Below are positions 32,989 to 45,128 of a DNA stretch of 64,000 nucleotides, piece after piece; position 1 is the first letter of the stretch, and each line of letters opens with the position of its first letter. Under the pieces are notes generated by a model. It saw only the letters and a program-made list of their open reading frames with translations, did no database searches and was not told the origin of the DNA. The DNA lies in NCBI GenBank assembly GCA_022432975.1, contig CM039511.1, positions 20,548,557 through 20,612,556 on the forward strand, in the 5' to 3' direction. Origin of the DNA: Begonia masoniana. Taxonomy: Eukaryota > Streptophyta > Magnoliopsida > Cucurbitales > Begoniaceae. Made by a program: the position numbers and the translations under genes.

Positions 32989-34850
32989 TGTAACACCCGA
33001 GTCAACGGCCAGGTGATTTTCTTAACTGTATTAACAGTCATAAATATTTAATCTTCGAAGTTTAGGATTTATGCTAAGCTTAATTAATCACATGTGGATC
33101 TAAACTAGGTTGAGTGGCAAAGTTGTAATAATGGAGGATTGAGGCCAGTATTTAAAGAAAAATGAAAGGATTCAAACCTCATTTAAACCACTGTAGCCGA
33201 CAACCCCAACTTCCGGCAATTTCTTCTCTCCTAAGCTCTCGCTCTCTGTCAGCTGGAAATCCTTCCTTCGGCGAGCGGTTTCCTTACTGCTTCTCGGCTA
33301 CTTTGTGCTCGAGGTACGGGTTTAACAATGTGGTTATCTGTTAGTTTATTAGCCCAGTTTTTCAGCTCTGTATTGAAGTTTTGGATTCTTCAATGGCCGA
33401 GTATTGATAAGAACATTTTGAAACCCGAGATTGGTAATGTCATTCCGAATCGATTCTGGACATTTAAAACAATCAACCCTGAGTTATCATTATCGAATCT
33501 GTCTGTTTTGATTTTGGGATTTCGGGTTACATTGAGTATTAAACTAAGAACTCGGGAAGGACTCTTAGCTATTAGATCTTAGGATAACTCGAGATTAGAA
33601 CTATTAGGATTTTGTTTTAACTACTGTAATGTAAATGTTTAGGTGAAGAAGTTTGAAGAGAAAGGATGCTCAGTGTGACAGTGAAGGCTGGATAGGCGAT
33701 CAAGTTCCCTGGTTATACCCATAGTAAGTCAGAGAAGTTTATGATAAACAGATGACTAAGTAGAATAGAGTTTTCTTATAACTATGAGATTCGGATTTTT
33801 GAATGGTTTGGCTACAGAGTCTGTTAACGATTTTAAGGATTATTGGATGGTCTGATTAGCTTAAGCCTTCCGCTGTGTGTATCTCATATGGGATATGGTT
33901 TTCACTCATTAGAGTTTATAATTTCCAGATTAAGGTTTGAGTGAGTTGTAGTGTTCTCTGTTGGATGAGGATGTTTGATGATTATAGTGTTTTACTACCG
34001 TAAAATAGAAGTTGGATGAGGTATTCATCCGGATGACGTCATCGGCAGATGTCAAATGATAGAAAACGAACGATTGAGTCTTCCGGATGACGTCACCGGA
34101 AGATATAGTATGTCCTTCTTCGGCAGATGTAGAGTGTTAGCCATCGGATGATGAAAGGGTTATTTTGTCGTCTAGCGATCGGCAGATGTAGAGTGTTTAG
34201 CCATCGGACGATGTGAGGGTTTTCTTGTCGTTTAGTGACAGGGTCATGTTTTAATTATGCACGTGGGGAGCACATGTCCACTGGATGATGTTTCCCTATT
34301 TCACCGGAAGATGAAGTATGTTTCTTCACCGGATGATGTAAGTACTATCTTGTCGTTTAGCGATCGGCAGATGTAGTGTAATAAAGTCACCGGATGATCT
34401 AAGGAGTCTTTCTACCGGACGATATAAACATGGTTTTGTCGTCTAGTGACCGGATGATGTAAGTGATAATTTGTCGTTTAGTGATCGGATGATATAGAGC
34501 TTGTAAGCCATCGATAGATGTTTTTAAATTGGTCACACGAGATGCACGTGATCGTCGGTCGATGCGGGTATTCGCATCTGCCGATAGGTGTTTAAAATGA
34601 GTCATGTGGGGTGCTCGTGCCATTCGGAAGATGCGGTGTCTATCGGTTAATGCATGCAGACCTATGCAACTTGTACGTCAATTGGAAGCATGTACGAGGG
34701 ACTAATTTTCCACCCATTAAGTTGAAGTCTTTAAGCCTGTTAGGCATACTGTTGTTAAAAAAAATAATCGAAGGAGAAAATAGTTCAAATATGAGTTAAA
34801 GTTTTATGTAAAGTCATGAATTTCGTGGCGATCCTCCCCGGGTCGTTACA
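32989..34850 (+). repeat. Gypsy-2 3' LTR
   Basis: It is 1862 bp, the same length as the 5' LTR, TGTAACACCCGAG to GGGTCGTTACA. The differences from the 5' LTR are mostly transitions and cluster in the first 350 bp. Confidence 0.96.
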
Positions 34851-34855
34851 CCCAT

Positions 34856-35701
34856 TCTTGACAAAGTGGATTTAGAGTAATAGCTGGATGGTTTAAGACA
34901 GGAAGGATCCTCTTCTTCGGGAAATTCTACCTCAGACATCTGAAAGATCTTCATGAGAAGGAGGTTATAGGGAAAATATGTAATCCCTGTAGAAACACTC
35001 TGAATCATCCTTCTCAGAATAATGTATCCTACATCAACAGGGGTCTTTTGATAGATGGCAAAAAGAACAATCAATTCCATGCTGCTAATATCATCATAAT
35101 AACCACCCTTAGGAATAACATTATAACCGATCATCTGATGGAGAAGTCGAGCTCTAATTGTTAAATGTTTGCTCTTTAAGGAATTGAGAATATTGTGTGG
35201 GTCTAGAGCAATTTCTTTCAAAAATTGTTGGCCATCGGGAGTTCCAAGAAATGGGGGCTCTTGCACTGTTGAATAGATTTTGGGATGTATATCCAGATGA
35301 GGACTCCCCAGTAGCTCATTTAGGGATTGAGAGGTTATAACTATGTGTTTTCCATACACATAACTCGAAATGGTAGATTGATCAGAAGGATAACTAAGAT
35401 TGGCATAGAACATTTTAACGGCAGTGGGGTAAAAGAAAGATTCGACATCAAACAACCATATTAATCCAATTTCTGTCAAGGGTGCTACTAAATTTAAACC
35501 AACTAAGTCGTCTGGAATGATACCATGACTTGGAATCAACTTCTTATCTTTAAAGTCATCGTGATACCTGACTTCGGCAGCCTGATTGACAAAATAGATC
35601 GATGGCCAACTATTTGCTCGAGGAATCTCACAAGCTTGACAAACGGAGACTTTGGCTTTTTTCTTGGCCGGTTCGGAAACTACACGAGTCGATGAGGCCA
35701 T
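34856..35701 (-). pseudogene. Sirevirus env-like protein, N-terminal part ('putative plant transposon protein' family)
   Basis: ATG 35701 opens a basic leader (AKKKAKVS), then a helical globular domain. Landmarks are YHDDFKDKKLIPSHG, MFYANLSYPSD, GKHIVITSQSLNELL, IRARLLHQMIGYNVIPKGGY and TYFPYNLLLMKIFQ. This pattern is what plant annotations usually call 'putative plant transposon protein', and it also matches the MULE's second gene at 50895-52256. The frame crosses into the Gypsy-2 LTR at 34850, and the gene's other half is at 25395-26501. No catalytic motif is visible, and the function is unknown. The gene starts about 310 bp after the pol stop, so it would need its own initiation or a spliced or subgenomic message. 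Confidence 0.82.
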
Positions 35702-36010
35702 TTGATCGATTCTATGAAGGAAACCTAGAGAGAAAAGGTCGAAGGCAGAGGTTTTCTGAAAGAGCGCGAAAGATGAAGCGTTTCTGAAAAGAAACTAAGT
35801 TTAAAAAGAATAGGGCATCGCCCGATGGAATGAGGTCACACGTGTAACAACGATATCTCTCGATGGGTGACACGTGTCGAAAAATTAAAAAAATATATCA
35901 TCCAATGCCTAAAAGAATAACTACAACTTCCGGTAAGTGGAAGAATAAGTCTTCCGATGCCTTCTTAGCAAAAACTGCTCTATCACTCAAGATTCACCAA
36001 CAGAGGAAAT
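35702..36010 (-). other. pol to env-like spacer of the Sirevirus
   Basis: 309 bp, non-coding. It contains short CATCGCCCGATGG and CTTCCGGTAAGTGG-type pieces like those in the LTRs. Confidence 0.6.
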
Positions 36011-39000
36011 TTAGCTTTTCTCAAACCGAATGAGACCTAACCTTATTCTTATATTATTGAAGGTCTTTTCATCCAACGGTTTTGTAAAGATGTCGGCCAA
36101 TTGATCTACAGAATTAACAAATTCTAAGGATATATCACCTCTTTGAACATGATCACGGATGAAGTGATATCGAACATCAATATGCTTAGTTCTAGAGTGC
36201 TGGATGAGATTTTTGGAAATGTTAATTGCACTGGTGTTGTCACACCAAATAGGAATCTTATCATAGAAAAGATTATAGTCTTCTAAGGTTTGTTTCATCC
36301 ACAATATTTGTGCACAACAACTGCCAGCAGTAATATATTCACTTTCTGCACTTGAGAGTGCAACAGAATTTTGTTTTTTAGAATTCTAGGAGACTAAAGA
36401 TTCATCAAGAAATTGACATGTTCCACTGGTGCTTTTCCTATCGACTAGACTTCCAGCATAATCAGAGTCTGAGTATCCGATCAGATCGAAAGAAGTACCT
36501 TTAGGATACCATAATCCGAGATCATGAGTTCTACTTAAATATTTAAATATCCTCTTGACTGCATTTAAGTGAGATTCTTTAGGGGCAGCTTGGAATCTTG
36601 CACATAGACAAACACTAAAGAGTATATCTGGCCTACTTGCAGTCAGATATAACAATGAACCAATCATACCACGATATTTCTTAATATCAACACTAATTCC
36701 TTTTTCATCTTTATCCAATTTAGTTGTGGTACTCATGGGAGTCTTGGACGACTTAGAGGATTCTAATCCAAATTTCTTAAGAAGTTCCTTAATGTAAATT
36801 CCATCAGGAGATTGACTGATCTGAAACCTTAAAAAGAATTTTAACTCCTCCGTCATACTCATCTCAAATTCACTTTGCATGAGGGAAGAAAATTCATTAC
36901 ACATGTTGACATTAGTTGATCCAAAAATAATGTCATCGACATAAATTTGAACTAACAGAATGTCTTTATCCTTTTGCATGGTAAATAGAGTTGAATCTGT
37001 ATTTCCCTTTTTGAAATTCCTTTCCTCAAGAAAATTCTTCAATCTATCATACCAAGCTCTAGGAGCCTGCTTAAGACCATAAAGAGCTTTTCTTAATTTG
37101 TAGACATGGTCGGGTTTATCAAAAGCTCCAAAACCTAAAGGTTGCTCAACAAAAACTTCTTCATTGATGTAACCATTTAAGAAAGCACTCTTTACATCCA
37201 TTTGAAAGAGTGTGAAGTTCTTGTAGCAGGCAAAAGCTATGAGCATTCTTATTGACTCTAATATAGCTACAGGGGCAAAGGATTCCTCAAAATCAATACC
37301 CTCTTCTTGAGAGTATCCCTTAGCAACTAGTCTGGCCTTGTTTCTAACCACAATTCCATTTTCATCTAATTTATTCTTATAAACCCATTTAGTTCCTATA
37401 ATGGGATGATCCTTAGGCCGTGGAACAAGTTCCCATACATTGTTCCTTTCAAATTGATTGAATTCATCTTGCATAGCCATGATCCAATTCTCATCATTCT
37501 CGTCCTCTTCAAATTTCTTAGGCTCTACTTGAGAGATGAATGCCACATTGACACAGAGATTCCTAAGAGAGGATCTAGTCTTAACTCCTAATGAAGGATC
37601 ACCTAAGACTTCATCTAAAAGATGGTCTTTAACGTATTTCCAATCTCTAGGAAGAGCAGGATTTTCATCCTTGACAGGAATAATATCTAGAGAAGTAGAA
37701 GAGGGTTCTACAGATTTTTCTACTTGAAGAGGATCACTAGGCTTTTCTAAAGAAAGAGAATCCAGTTGTTTATCCAAATTATCATCCTCATCCACATTGA
37801 TTGGGGGATGACGCGTCTCATCAAAGTTAACATGAACTGATTCTTCTACAACTAGAGTTCTCTTATTGAATACCCTATATGCTTTACTGGTAAGAGAATA
37901 ACCAAGAAAAATTCCAAGATCAGATTTGGAATCGAATTTTCCTAAATTATCCTTAGTGTTGAGAATGAAACATTTACTACCAAAGGCTCTAAAGTACTTA
38001 ACAGAAGGAGTTTTTCCACTCCAGAGCTCATATGGAGTTTTCTCAAGAATAGGTCTTATTGAGACCCGATTGAGCACATAGCAAGCTGTTGAGACAGCTT
38101 CAGCCCAGAAGTACTTAGGGAGTGAAGTCTCATTTAGCATGGTTCGGGCTAGTTCTTGAAGAGACCTATTTTTCCTCTCAACAACATCATTTTGCTGAGG
38201 GGTTCTAGGAGAGGAGAAATTGTGCTCAATTCCATATTTGAGACACAAGAGTTCAAATCTTTCATTTTCAAATTCTTCACCATGATCACTACGAATAGCA
38301 ACAATGGTGAGCTCCTTTTCATTTTGAACTCTTTTCCTAAAGCTTGAAAAGATGTCAAAGGTCTCATCCTTAGACTTCAGAAAGAACACCCAAGAGAATC
38401 TAGAGAAGTCATCTACAATAACAAAGGTATAAAATTTGCCTCCTAAGCTGGCTATATTAGAAGGACCGAAGAGGTCCATGTAAAGGAGTTGTAGAGGTTT
38501 AGATGTGAAAATTGCATTCTTTGATGCAAAAGAGCTTTTGATCTACTTGCCCATTTGACAAGCTTCACAGACTTTATCCTTCTCAAAGAATATCTTAGGG
38601 ATCACTCTAACTAAATTCTCCTTAGTAATCTTAGCTAAGGTATCCATCCCTACGTGTCCTAATCTCCTATGCCAAATCCAAGAATTAAGGGAAGAATTAA
38701 CAGCAAAATATTTCTCATCATTGCAAACAACATTATCCAAGTCAATGATATAAATATTTTCTTTCCTATAGCCAGTAAACAGAGTTTTCTCATTAGATGC
38801 ATCTTTAATTATGCAAGAGTTTGATTTAAAGATCACCTCATATCCTTTATCACATAACTGGCTAATACTAAGCAAATTATGCTTTAATCCCTCAACTAAA
38901 AGCACATTTTCAATAGTAGGATTAAAACTGTTATCTATATTGCCGATGCCAACGATTTTGCCCTTTTGGTTTCCACCAAAAGAAACATTTCCTTTCTTTT

Positions 39001-39120
39001 TGTTGACAACAGCAAACATGGTTGAGTCTCCTGTCATATGCCTCGAGCATCCACTGTCGAGGTACCACGGGTTCTTTCCAGGAGAGCACTCAACCTGCAA
39101 AACAGTGTTAAAGTAGTCTT
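36011..39120 (-). pseudogene. Sirevirus pol (protease, integrase, RT, RNase H), broken
   Basis: On the minus strand: protease with YLDSGCSRHMTGD (about 39050), integrase zinc region (WIWHRRLGHVG to CEACQMGK), integrase core (MDLFGP ... SDHGEEFEN ... [16 protein letters not shown]), reverse transcriptase with [12 protein letters not shown] and YVDDIIFGS (about 36920), and RNase H with [15 protein letters not shown]. Stops at 38543-38545 (TAG after QMGK) and 36386-36388 (TAG in the RNase H segment) break the frame. Gag joins by a frame change near 39120. The tail ends in LADIFTKPL, the usual copia C-terminus, then TGA-type termination at 36011. The integrase-RT order distinguishes it from the gypsy elements in the window. 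Confidence 0.93.
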
Positions 39121-40680
39121 CTTAGATACCCAAATCTTTTGGGTCCTAGTGTTAGTTTTGGTTCCTTTGGGAACCCACTGTAATTTACTACTTGATTTCT
39201 TATTAAATTTCAGAGGACATTCATATGATTTATGCCCTACTTCATTACAAGCATGACAAGTAGAGGATTTAACAAAGAAGTTCTTATATACTTTCTTTTT
39301 GCTAAATCGATCATATCCTAAACCAACTTTATCAAACGTAACCCTCTGGCTTCCTAACAACATGTTCAGATTTTTACTGCCATTAGTAAATTTCAGGACA
39401 ATGTTATTTAAATCCATATTTTTGCTTTTAAGTTCAATCATGTCCTTTTTCTGCAGATTAAGCTCATTAGCATACTTCTCAATCAAATCTGCATATTCCT
39501 TTTTCAAAGTATTGTATTTAGTTTTTAGCATGCCAAACTGTCTAACCAAATCATTGAATGCATTAATTAGTTCGCCATCATCATTATCACTTTCACTATC
39601 ACTTAAAGTAGTGGAAGTAGAAGCACTAACCCTATCTTCATGTGCCATGAAGCACAGATTGGCAACCTCCCCGTCTTCTGAGGAGGTATCACTTTCACTA
39701 TCGTCCCAGGTGGCCTTCATTGCCCTTTTCTTGAATTTCTTGGGACCCTTAGTTTGTGGACAGTCGGCCTTCATGTGACCTGGCTTTCCACACCCGAAGC
39801 CTGTGATTTCCTTTTCTTTTTTAGATTTCTCAACCTTTGGAAATCTCCTTCCGTGCATTCTTTTTCTCTGGAGAAATTTGTTGAACCTCTTTGTAATGAG
39901 GGCAATATCCTCATCATTTTCTTCTTCTTCTTCCTCAGATACTTCTTGTTTACTGGAAGAGGCTTTCATAGCAATATCTTTTCTTTTTGTAGCCTCTTTC
40001 TCCTTGAGGTCTTCCTTCTCGTTTGACCTCATTGTGATCTCATGTGTCATGAGAGATCCAATGAGTTCTTCAAGTTTTAGAACCTTGAGATCCTTTGCTT
40101 CCTGAATGGCAGTCACCTTCGGCTGCCAGCTTCTTGGAAGACATCTAAGAATCTTCCTAACCTGTTCTTCACAAGAATATGATTTACCGAGAGCTTTTAA
40201 GCCATTGGTAATGTTAGTAAATCGTGTAAACATAGAAGAAACGGATTCATCTTTAGGCATAGAAAACAGCTCATACTCGTTTACGAGCATATTCAGTTTG
40301 CTCTCTTTTACTTGATTTGTGCCCTTGTGTGTGACCTCTAGTAAGTGCCAGATCTCTTGTGCACTCTCACACCCTTGTACTCTATTAAACTCATCTCTGT
40401 TCAGAGCACAGTATAGAGTATTTACAACTTTGGCATTTAAGCTTAAATTCTTCTTGTCAGATTCAGTTAATTTATTAGACCTTTTTGGTATGCTAAACCC
40501 GTTTTCTGTTTTTATGGCTTTAAATGGACCAAATTCTATATTATTCCATATGTCATAGTCCATAGCCTGAACATAAATTCTCATTCTAGATTTCTAGTAC
40601 ACATAATCATTACCATCGAAGAATGGAGGTCTAGTGGTAGACTGACCTTCTATTTTTGTAGAGTGTGTGTTGAATGCCAT
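39121..40680 (-). pseudogene. Sirevirus gag, broken
   Basis: ATG 40680 gives MAFNTHSTKIEGQ, followed in frame by TAG at 40594-40596 where a Trp is expected (YV*KSRM), then the gag core (about 40580-39990: IWHLLEVTHKGTNQVKESKL, MFTRFTNITNGLKALG). A charged region follows, then two CCHC knuckles. The first reads GFGCGKPGHMKADC with its first Cys replaced by Gly. The second, CHACNEVGHKSYEC, is intact. An acidic serine-rich segment and a coiled-coil-like stretch (LKTKYNTLKKEYADLIEKY) lie between them. The long gag with two knuckles is usual for Sireviruses. The reading frame shifts just before the protease near 39120. Confidence 0.9.
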
Positions 40681-40732
40681 TTCAAATATCACAATATTTT
40701 CTAGATAAACAACTTAGACAATATTAAACCTT

Positions 40733-40744
40733 GCTCTGATACCA
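40733..40744 (-). promoter_or_regulatory. Sirevirus primer-binding site
   Basis: On the minus strand TGGTATCAGAGC follows the 5' LTR end by two bases (ATTGG...), a tRNA-Met site. Confidence 0.92.
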
Positions 40745-40746
40745 AT

Positions 40747-41873
40747 TGTAGGATCGAGATTGTCTAAGAGAGGGGGGGGGGGAGGGGTGAATTAGACTTT
40801 TAAATTAATTTACTTATCTAATTGATTTCTCTCTCGATTTAAAGTTCTAAGCTAACAGTGAACTATCAAATAAAACAGAATGAGGGAGAGAGAAAATAAC
40901 ACCAAGAATTTTAACATGGTTCGGCTAAACCTGCCTACGTTCACGCTCCAAGGCTCCCCCTTGAAGATTTTTAACCTTCTACTCACGAGAAAACAAGATC
41001 GAACTTCCGGGCGTCGATCTACTGCCTTACACAGATTCTGGATTGCTCTTCACGGGGGACAATCCACTGCCTTATACAGATTTTGAGTTTATAAATTTCA
41101 AGCACAAACTACACTCTCACAACGATTAAATCTCAAGTTAAAATCGAGAGGTGTAGAAGGAAAATTACAGAGTATGAAAAATATCGCTCGTTAGGGCTCA
41201 ATACAGATTTTCGCAAAAGTTGTTCCTTCGTGCTATAACCTCGGCTTAAATACTCTGTCTGATTTTTGTCTCATAGAATTGAATGCTTCTTTCTACAAAT
41301 AGAAAAATGTTACCGTTGGGAAGCATCCGTACTTAAGTAGATATCCGTTGCATCTGTAAATGTTGTTCGTCATCGCCATTAATGTTCTGGAGTTAAGGCT
41401 GAAAACGACGTCACTGTAGCTTCGCGGTCATTTTGAATTCTGGCGGAAGACAATGTTGCTTTATAGTCTTGAACCGCCATCGGTGGATATGTCTTCAAGA
41501 ACTTGAACCGCTGAACCGCTATCGGAAGATGTATTCTTAGACGTCATTCGCCTTTGTCGTCTAGCGAGCGGTGGAGTTCTTCTTTGAAGTCATCCGCCTT
41601 TGTCATCTAGCGAGCGGAGGAGTTCTTCATTTAACTCTTCCGGTGGATGTACTCTTTGTTTATCGATTTTTCAGCCCTCTTAAAAACTATACAGCCCTGT
41701 ATACTTAACCACATACATTAGATAACTAAAATACCCTTCAAGGGTATTTCCAACAGATTAAAACACATGCATAATTCATTATTCTCATTTAAAAAACATA
41801 ATCAAATTACATATTTAACATTCAAATACATCATCAAAAATTTAGTTAGACTTAAACACTAATTAAGTCAACA
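40747..41873 (-). repeat. Sirevirus 5' LTR
   Basis: 1127 bp, partner of 23928-25043. It carries an exact TTTGTCGTCTAGCGA at 41553-41567, the same 15-mer as in the Gypsy-2 LTRs. Confidence 0.93.
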
Positions 41874-42564
41874 CTTACTGGTATATGTATGCAAACTTCA
41901 AAAGTCAATTTTAAGGAAAAAACGTACAGAGATGCAATGTGGAATGCAGCAAAGGCAACCACAAGAGAATATTTTGAGATAGCAATGAGGAAAATGCATG
42001 AGTTAAACGTGGATACCCACGCATGACTTCGACAAACACCGCCTAGCTATTGGGCTACTCATGCATTTTTGTCGATTCCCAAGTGCGATTTGGGCTTGAA
42101 TAATTTATGCGAGTCGGTTAATGCAGCTCTATTGCCAGCAAGGGACAAACCGATCCTAACCATGTTTGAGATTATTCGAAATACTTTGATGACTCGCATT
42201 GTAAAAAAATACGACAAGATACTCAACTCAACAGATGTCCTGTGTCCTAATATAACGAAAAAGCTGGGAAAACTAAAAAAAGTAGCTCAACATTGGAGTG
42301 CTCAGTTAGTAGGGGATGCAAGGTTTGATGTCAGAAACGACAACAAACAATATACCGTTGACCTGAATGCATGCGTGTGCAAATGTTGGAGGTGGGAGCT
42401 TACTAGAATCTCATGTGTTCATGCAACCATGAATGAATTTCACGAGACTGCTGCCGGAAAATTTCGTTCATCAATGGTATTACCGGTTTACATATTTGGC
42501 GATGTACTCAAACTTCATTCGTCTCATTAATGGCCAACAAATGTGGCCGGAATCAGACGATGTG
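41874..42564 (+). pseudogene. MULE transposase, middle to SWIM part (copy A)
   Basis: It resumes the transposase after the Sirevirus: YRDAMWNAAKATTREYFE, then LNNLCESVNAALLPARDKPI, LMTRIVKKYDKIL and the SWIM-type zinc motif (VDLNACVCKCWRWELTRISC, then VHA). It ends at WPESDDV, where a solo LTR with target duplication ATGTG interrupts it. The catalytic domain, SWIM finger and C-terminal knuckle are in the normal MULE order, but the gene is split into pieces. Confidence 0.9.
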
Positions 42565-42734
42565 TGTAACACCCGAGAAATTTTCCTCTAACGTACGTAT
42601 AGTGGTAGGTGTGGGTTAATAATTTATGCTCGGGAGTTTCGGTGGAGGAGTTAGACCGGGGGTGAGGTGAGAGATTTAACGAGGTTTCGATATGGCTGAA
42701 TGTACGGGAGTTAGTAATGTTTTAATAGGATAGA

Positions 42735-42772
<38 letters not shown>
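42735..42772 (+). repeat. (TTA)n microsatellite in solo LTR copy A
   Basis: About 12 TTA/ATT units. Copy B has the same run at about 47495-47532. Confidence 0.95.
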
Positions 42773-42773
<1 letters not shown>

Positions 42774-43806
42774 TAAAACAACCGAATGGCTCGAAACCAT
42801 TCTGTTGTTCGGGTTCGAGCACTCGAGCGCCGATGGCCCGATCGGATAAGGAGGGAGAGGGGCGATGAGCGCCGACGACTCCTTGCCGTTTTCAGGCCAG
42901 ACGACGGTGGCGCTTCTAAGGCTGCCAGTTCCGGCCGTCTTCGCGCACAGGACCGAACGGTAAGTCCTCTTTTGCCCTGTCTTCGGTTATGTTCGTGGCC
43001 GAGGGTGACGAGCTAGTTTGAGCTCCGATCTTCGGCCGAAATGGGTTGTTTCCGGCGGGGTTTGTCGACCCTTGGACCGGCTATGGTTGCTTGGCCGTGA
43101 AGAGCCCTATTTAGGCGAAAGGCAGCAAGCCCTATTAGGGCAATTCGAGTTTTTGTTGTGTGTAGCCTCAGGATTGTGGTTGTTATGCTAATTGAGGGTA
43201 TATGTGGTTGATTGTGAGGAAACGGGTGAGAATTGATGGAAAACGGAGAAGTAAAAAATTTACGATTTAGGACAGATTTGGGTTTTGCTGTTTTTGACCT
43301 AGTTATGGCCGTTTGTTTTACATTTTCTTTTGGCAGGTTATACTAGGTTATTAGAGGAGTACGTGGCCGCTGGAATCGTTTGATTCCAATAACCGACGGA
43401 AAAGTTATGCGCGTTCGAAGTTTTGGGTCGGTTTTTACCGAACCCAATTTAGTGGCCTGTTTAGTTAGGTTTTAGTTGGATTAGGCTAGAAATAGTAGTT
43501 TGAGAGTAAATTGGTTGATTTTAATGAAGTTTGACTATTTATCGTAGGTCAAGCCATAGATGGGCAAAGAACCGAGTATCCTCAGCGAGCTAGGACGCCA
43601 GGTAAGTAGTGGATGCATGTTTGTTGCCTTCGGGTCTACACCATAGAACGGTAAGGATTGTTTGCTGATTATTGTGTTTTACTTTGCGTCATGCATCGTG
43701 TGTCATGCATCATTGTTTTCTAACTACGAAACCACGTGTTTTACATGTTTGAGTGGTGAGAATGAAATATAAGATAAGGAAAATGGATATGCAACTTGGT
43801 CTCGAG

Positions 43807-44030
43807 TAGAATAGCCTCGTCGGGTAAGTGGCTCGTTGTAGTACCCCGAGAGGGATTCTATTAGAATAGCCTCGTCAGGCAAGTGGCTCGTTGTAGCACC
43901 CCGAGAGGGATTATATTAGAATAGTCTCGTCGGGCAAGTGACTCGTTTGAGCACCCCGAGAGGGATTCTATAGAATAGCCTTGTCGGCCGCGTGGCTCGT
44001 TGGAGCACCCGAGAGGGGATTCTATTAGAG
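43807..44030 (+). repeat. 55-bp tandem array, four copies (copy A)
   Basis: The unit begins AGAATAGCCTCGTCGGG and ends CCCCGAGAGGGATTCTATT. The fourth unit is more diverged. Copy B has it at about 48571-48795. Confidence 0.93.
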
Positions 44031-44888
44031 ATGTTATGCTAAATTAAGTAACGTGTATGAGTATGAAGGCCTCGACTGTTCTGTGCTGATAGGCACACTG
44101 AGGATTCTACTATCGATGGAGGAGATTCGGTCATGGCCTTCCCGGATGTGTTAGGATGTGTGCCTCCAATCTCGCTCCGTGGGTCAAGGCGTGGCCGTCC
44201 TGGATTGTGTTGGGACGTGTGCTACTTGATTCACATGCAAGTGAAAGATAAATGCAACCATCATGAAAAGAAAACAACAGAGTGGTGTAGAAACTGCCAT
44301 CTTAGATTGAGGTCGGAGGGTTGAGTCGAGCATGCATTGTTTTAAAGTGCATTTTCCCTACTTGCTAAGCATTAGGCTTAATTTTGTGTCTATAGTGTAG
44401 GTGACGATATTTACCCAGATGACATAGACGAGACAAACCCAGGACTAGGCAACAGTTGGTGGCACACGGGGCACACCGATGCGGGCAATTGTCGGGGTGC
44501 CTCGACCATGGTCTTCGGGGGATGTGGGACTTTGTATTTTGGTAGTTTATTGTAGATTTCTTTTTATGGAAATGATGGAAATTCATAACTCTTTTTGGTT
44601 GATGTTTGGAAAGTTATAGTTAAGTTAAGGGTGATGTGTCGCCCTATACTGTGGACTTTCTTCACTTAGGGATGTTAGTATTATAGTTTCCCTCTTTACT
44701 ACTATTTGGAGATTTCGTATGCTGGATAGTTGAGTGGATAGTGGAGTATGAGTATTCTGGATCTGGTTGAGGATTGCTTCGTTTGCAGGTACCTAGCATT
44801 TTGGAGGCGCCATTTTCAGGCGTTACTTTGTCAAAATTTTCGGGGAGGACGCCGTGATACTTAACGATTAGGTTTAAGGGAAATTAGT

Positions 44889-44972
44889 GAGTCTCTAGCT
44901 CAAGTGGTACCAGGGATGATGAACTTGTGGTTATGAAGCCTGGGAGCCCAAGTTCGAATCCCTAGGGAGACA
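44889..44972 (+). other. tRNA-like / SINE-head sequence inside solo LTR (copy A)
   Basis: Box A-like TAGCTCAAGTGG (44896-44907) and box B-like GTTCGAATCC (44952-44961) are about 50 bp apart. GTCTC and GAGAC flanks could pair as an acceptor stem. It fits a pol III internal promoter of a tRNA-derived SINE. It is not a canonical tRNA gene: the arms between the boxes do not fold obviously. Copy B has it at 49655-49738. Confidence 0.55.
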
Positions 44973-45128
44973 AAAACCCCCCATTAAACCAGGTAGTGGG
45001 GGAAGATCATGAGTACACGTGGTGGGCCTGTGTGGCTGCCACGTGGCAGGGCTCTGCGGGGACTGCACAGACACTTGGCCTGGTCGCGGGGTGAGCCTTG
45101 GGCCGGGGGAGTGGGCCGTTACAATGTG

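Larger units (their letters stand above)
26502..34850 (+). mobile_element. Gypsy-2, Tekay/Del-type chromovirus, full length
   Basis: Complete 8349-bp element with two 1862-bp LTRs, perfect primer site, gag-pol, polypurine tract and a perfect 5-bp target duplication CCCAT (26497-26501 and 34851-34855). By eye the LTRs differ by roughly 2%, so the insertion is fairly recent. It sits antisense in the Sirevirus env-like gene. Gag-pol has three nonsense codons and one lost zinc ligand, so it is non-autonomous now. Confidence 0.96.
23928..41873 (-). mobile_element. Sirevirus-type Ty1/copia element with env-like gene, itself carrying Gypsy-2
   Basis: On the minus strand it runs 5' LTR (40747-41873), tRNA-Met primer site, gag, pol (protease, integrase, reverse transcriptase, RNase H), an extra env-like gene, polypurine tract and 3' LTR (23928-25043). 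The integrase-before-RT order marks Ty1/copia. The extra 3' gene and the AAAAAGGGGGAGAT tract next to the 3' LTR are Sirevirus features. Flanks CTTCT (left) and CTTACT (right) are a 5-bp duplication with one extra base; the split MULE transposase reads across them. Gypsy-2 sits inside the env-like gene. Confidence 0.92.
42565..45123 (+). mobile_element. gypsy-type solo LTR in MULE transposase (copy A)
   Basis: 2559 bp, TGTAACACCCGAG to GGCCGTTACA, flanked by perfect ATGTG duplications (42560-42564 and 45124-45128). It contains a (TTA)n run, a 55-bp tandem array and a tRNA-like sequence near its end. It has no gag-pol. It is a different family from Gypsy-1 and Gypsy-2 beyond the shared start motif. 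Confidence 0.92.

Noticed and set aside
34856..35701. A true viral envelope glycoprotein
   Set aside because: No signal peptide, membrane anchor or glycoprotein cysteine pattern is seen; the name 'env-like' only reflects its position.
42786..43016. 76-codon arginine-rich frame, present twice
   Set aside because: It lies within the solo LTR and its duplicate; no family is recognised, and preservation in both copies follows from their near identity.
44889..44972. A functional tRNA gene
   Set aside because: Boxes A and B are present, but a normal anticodon arm and variable region do not fold by eye, and it is inside an LTR.
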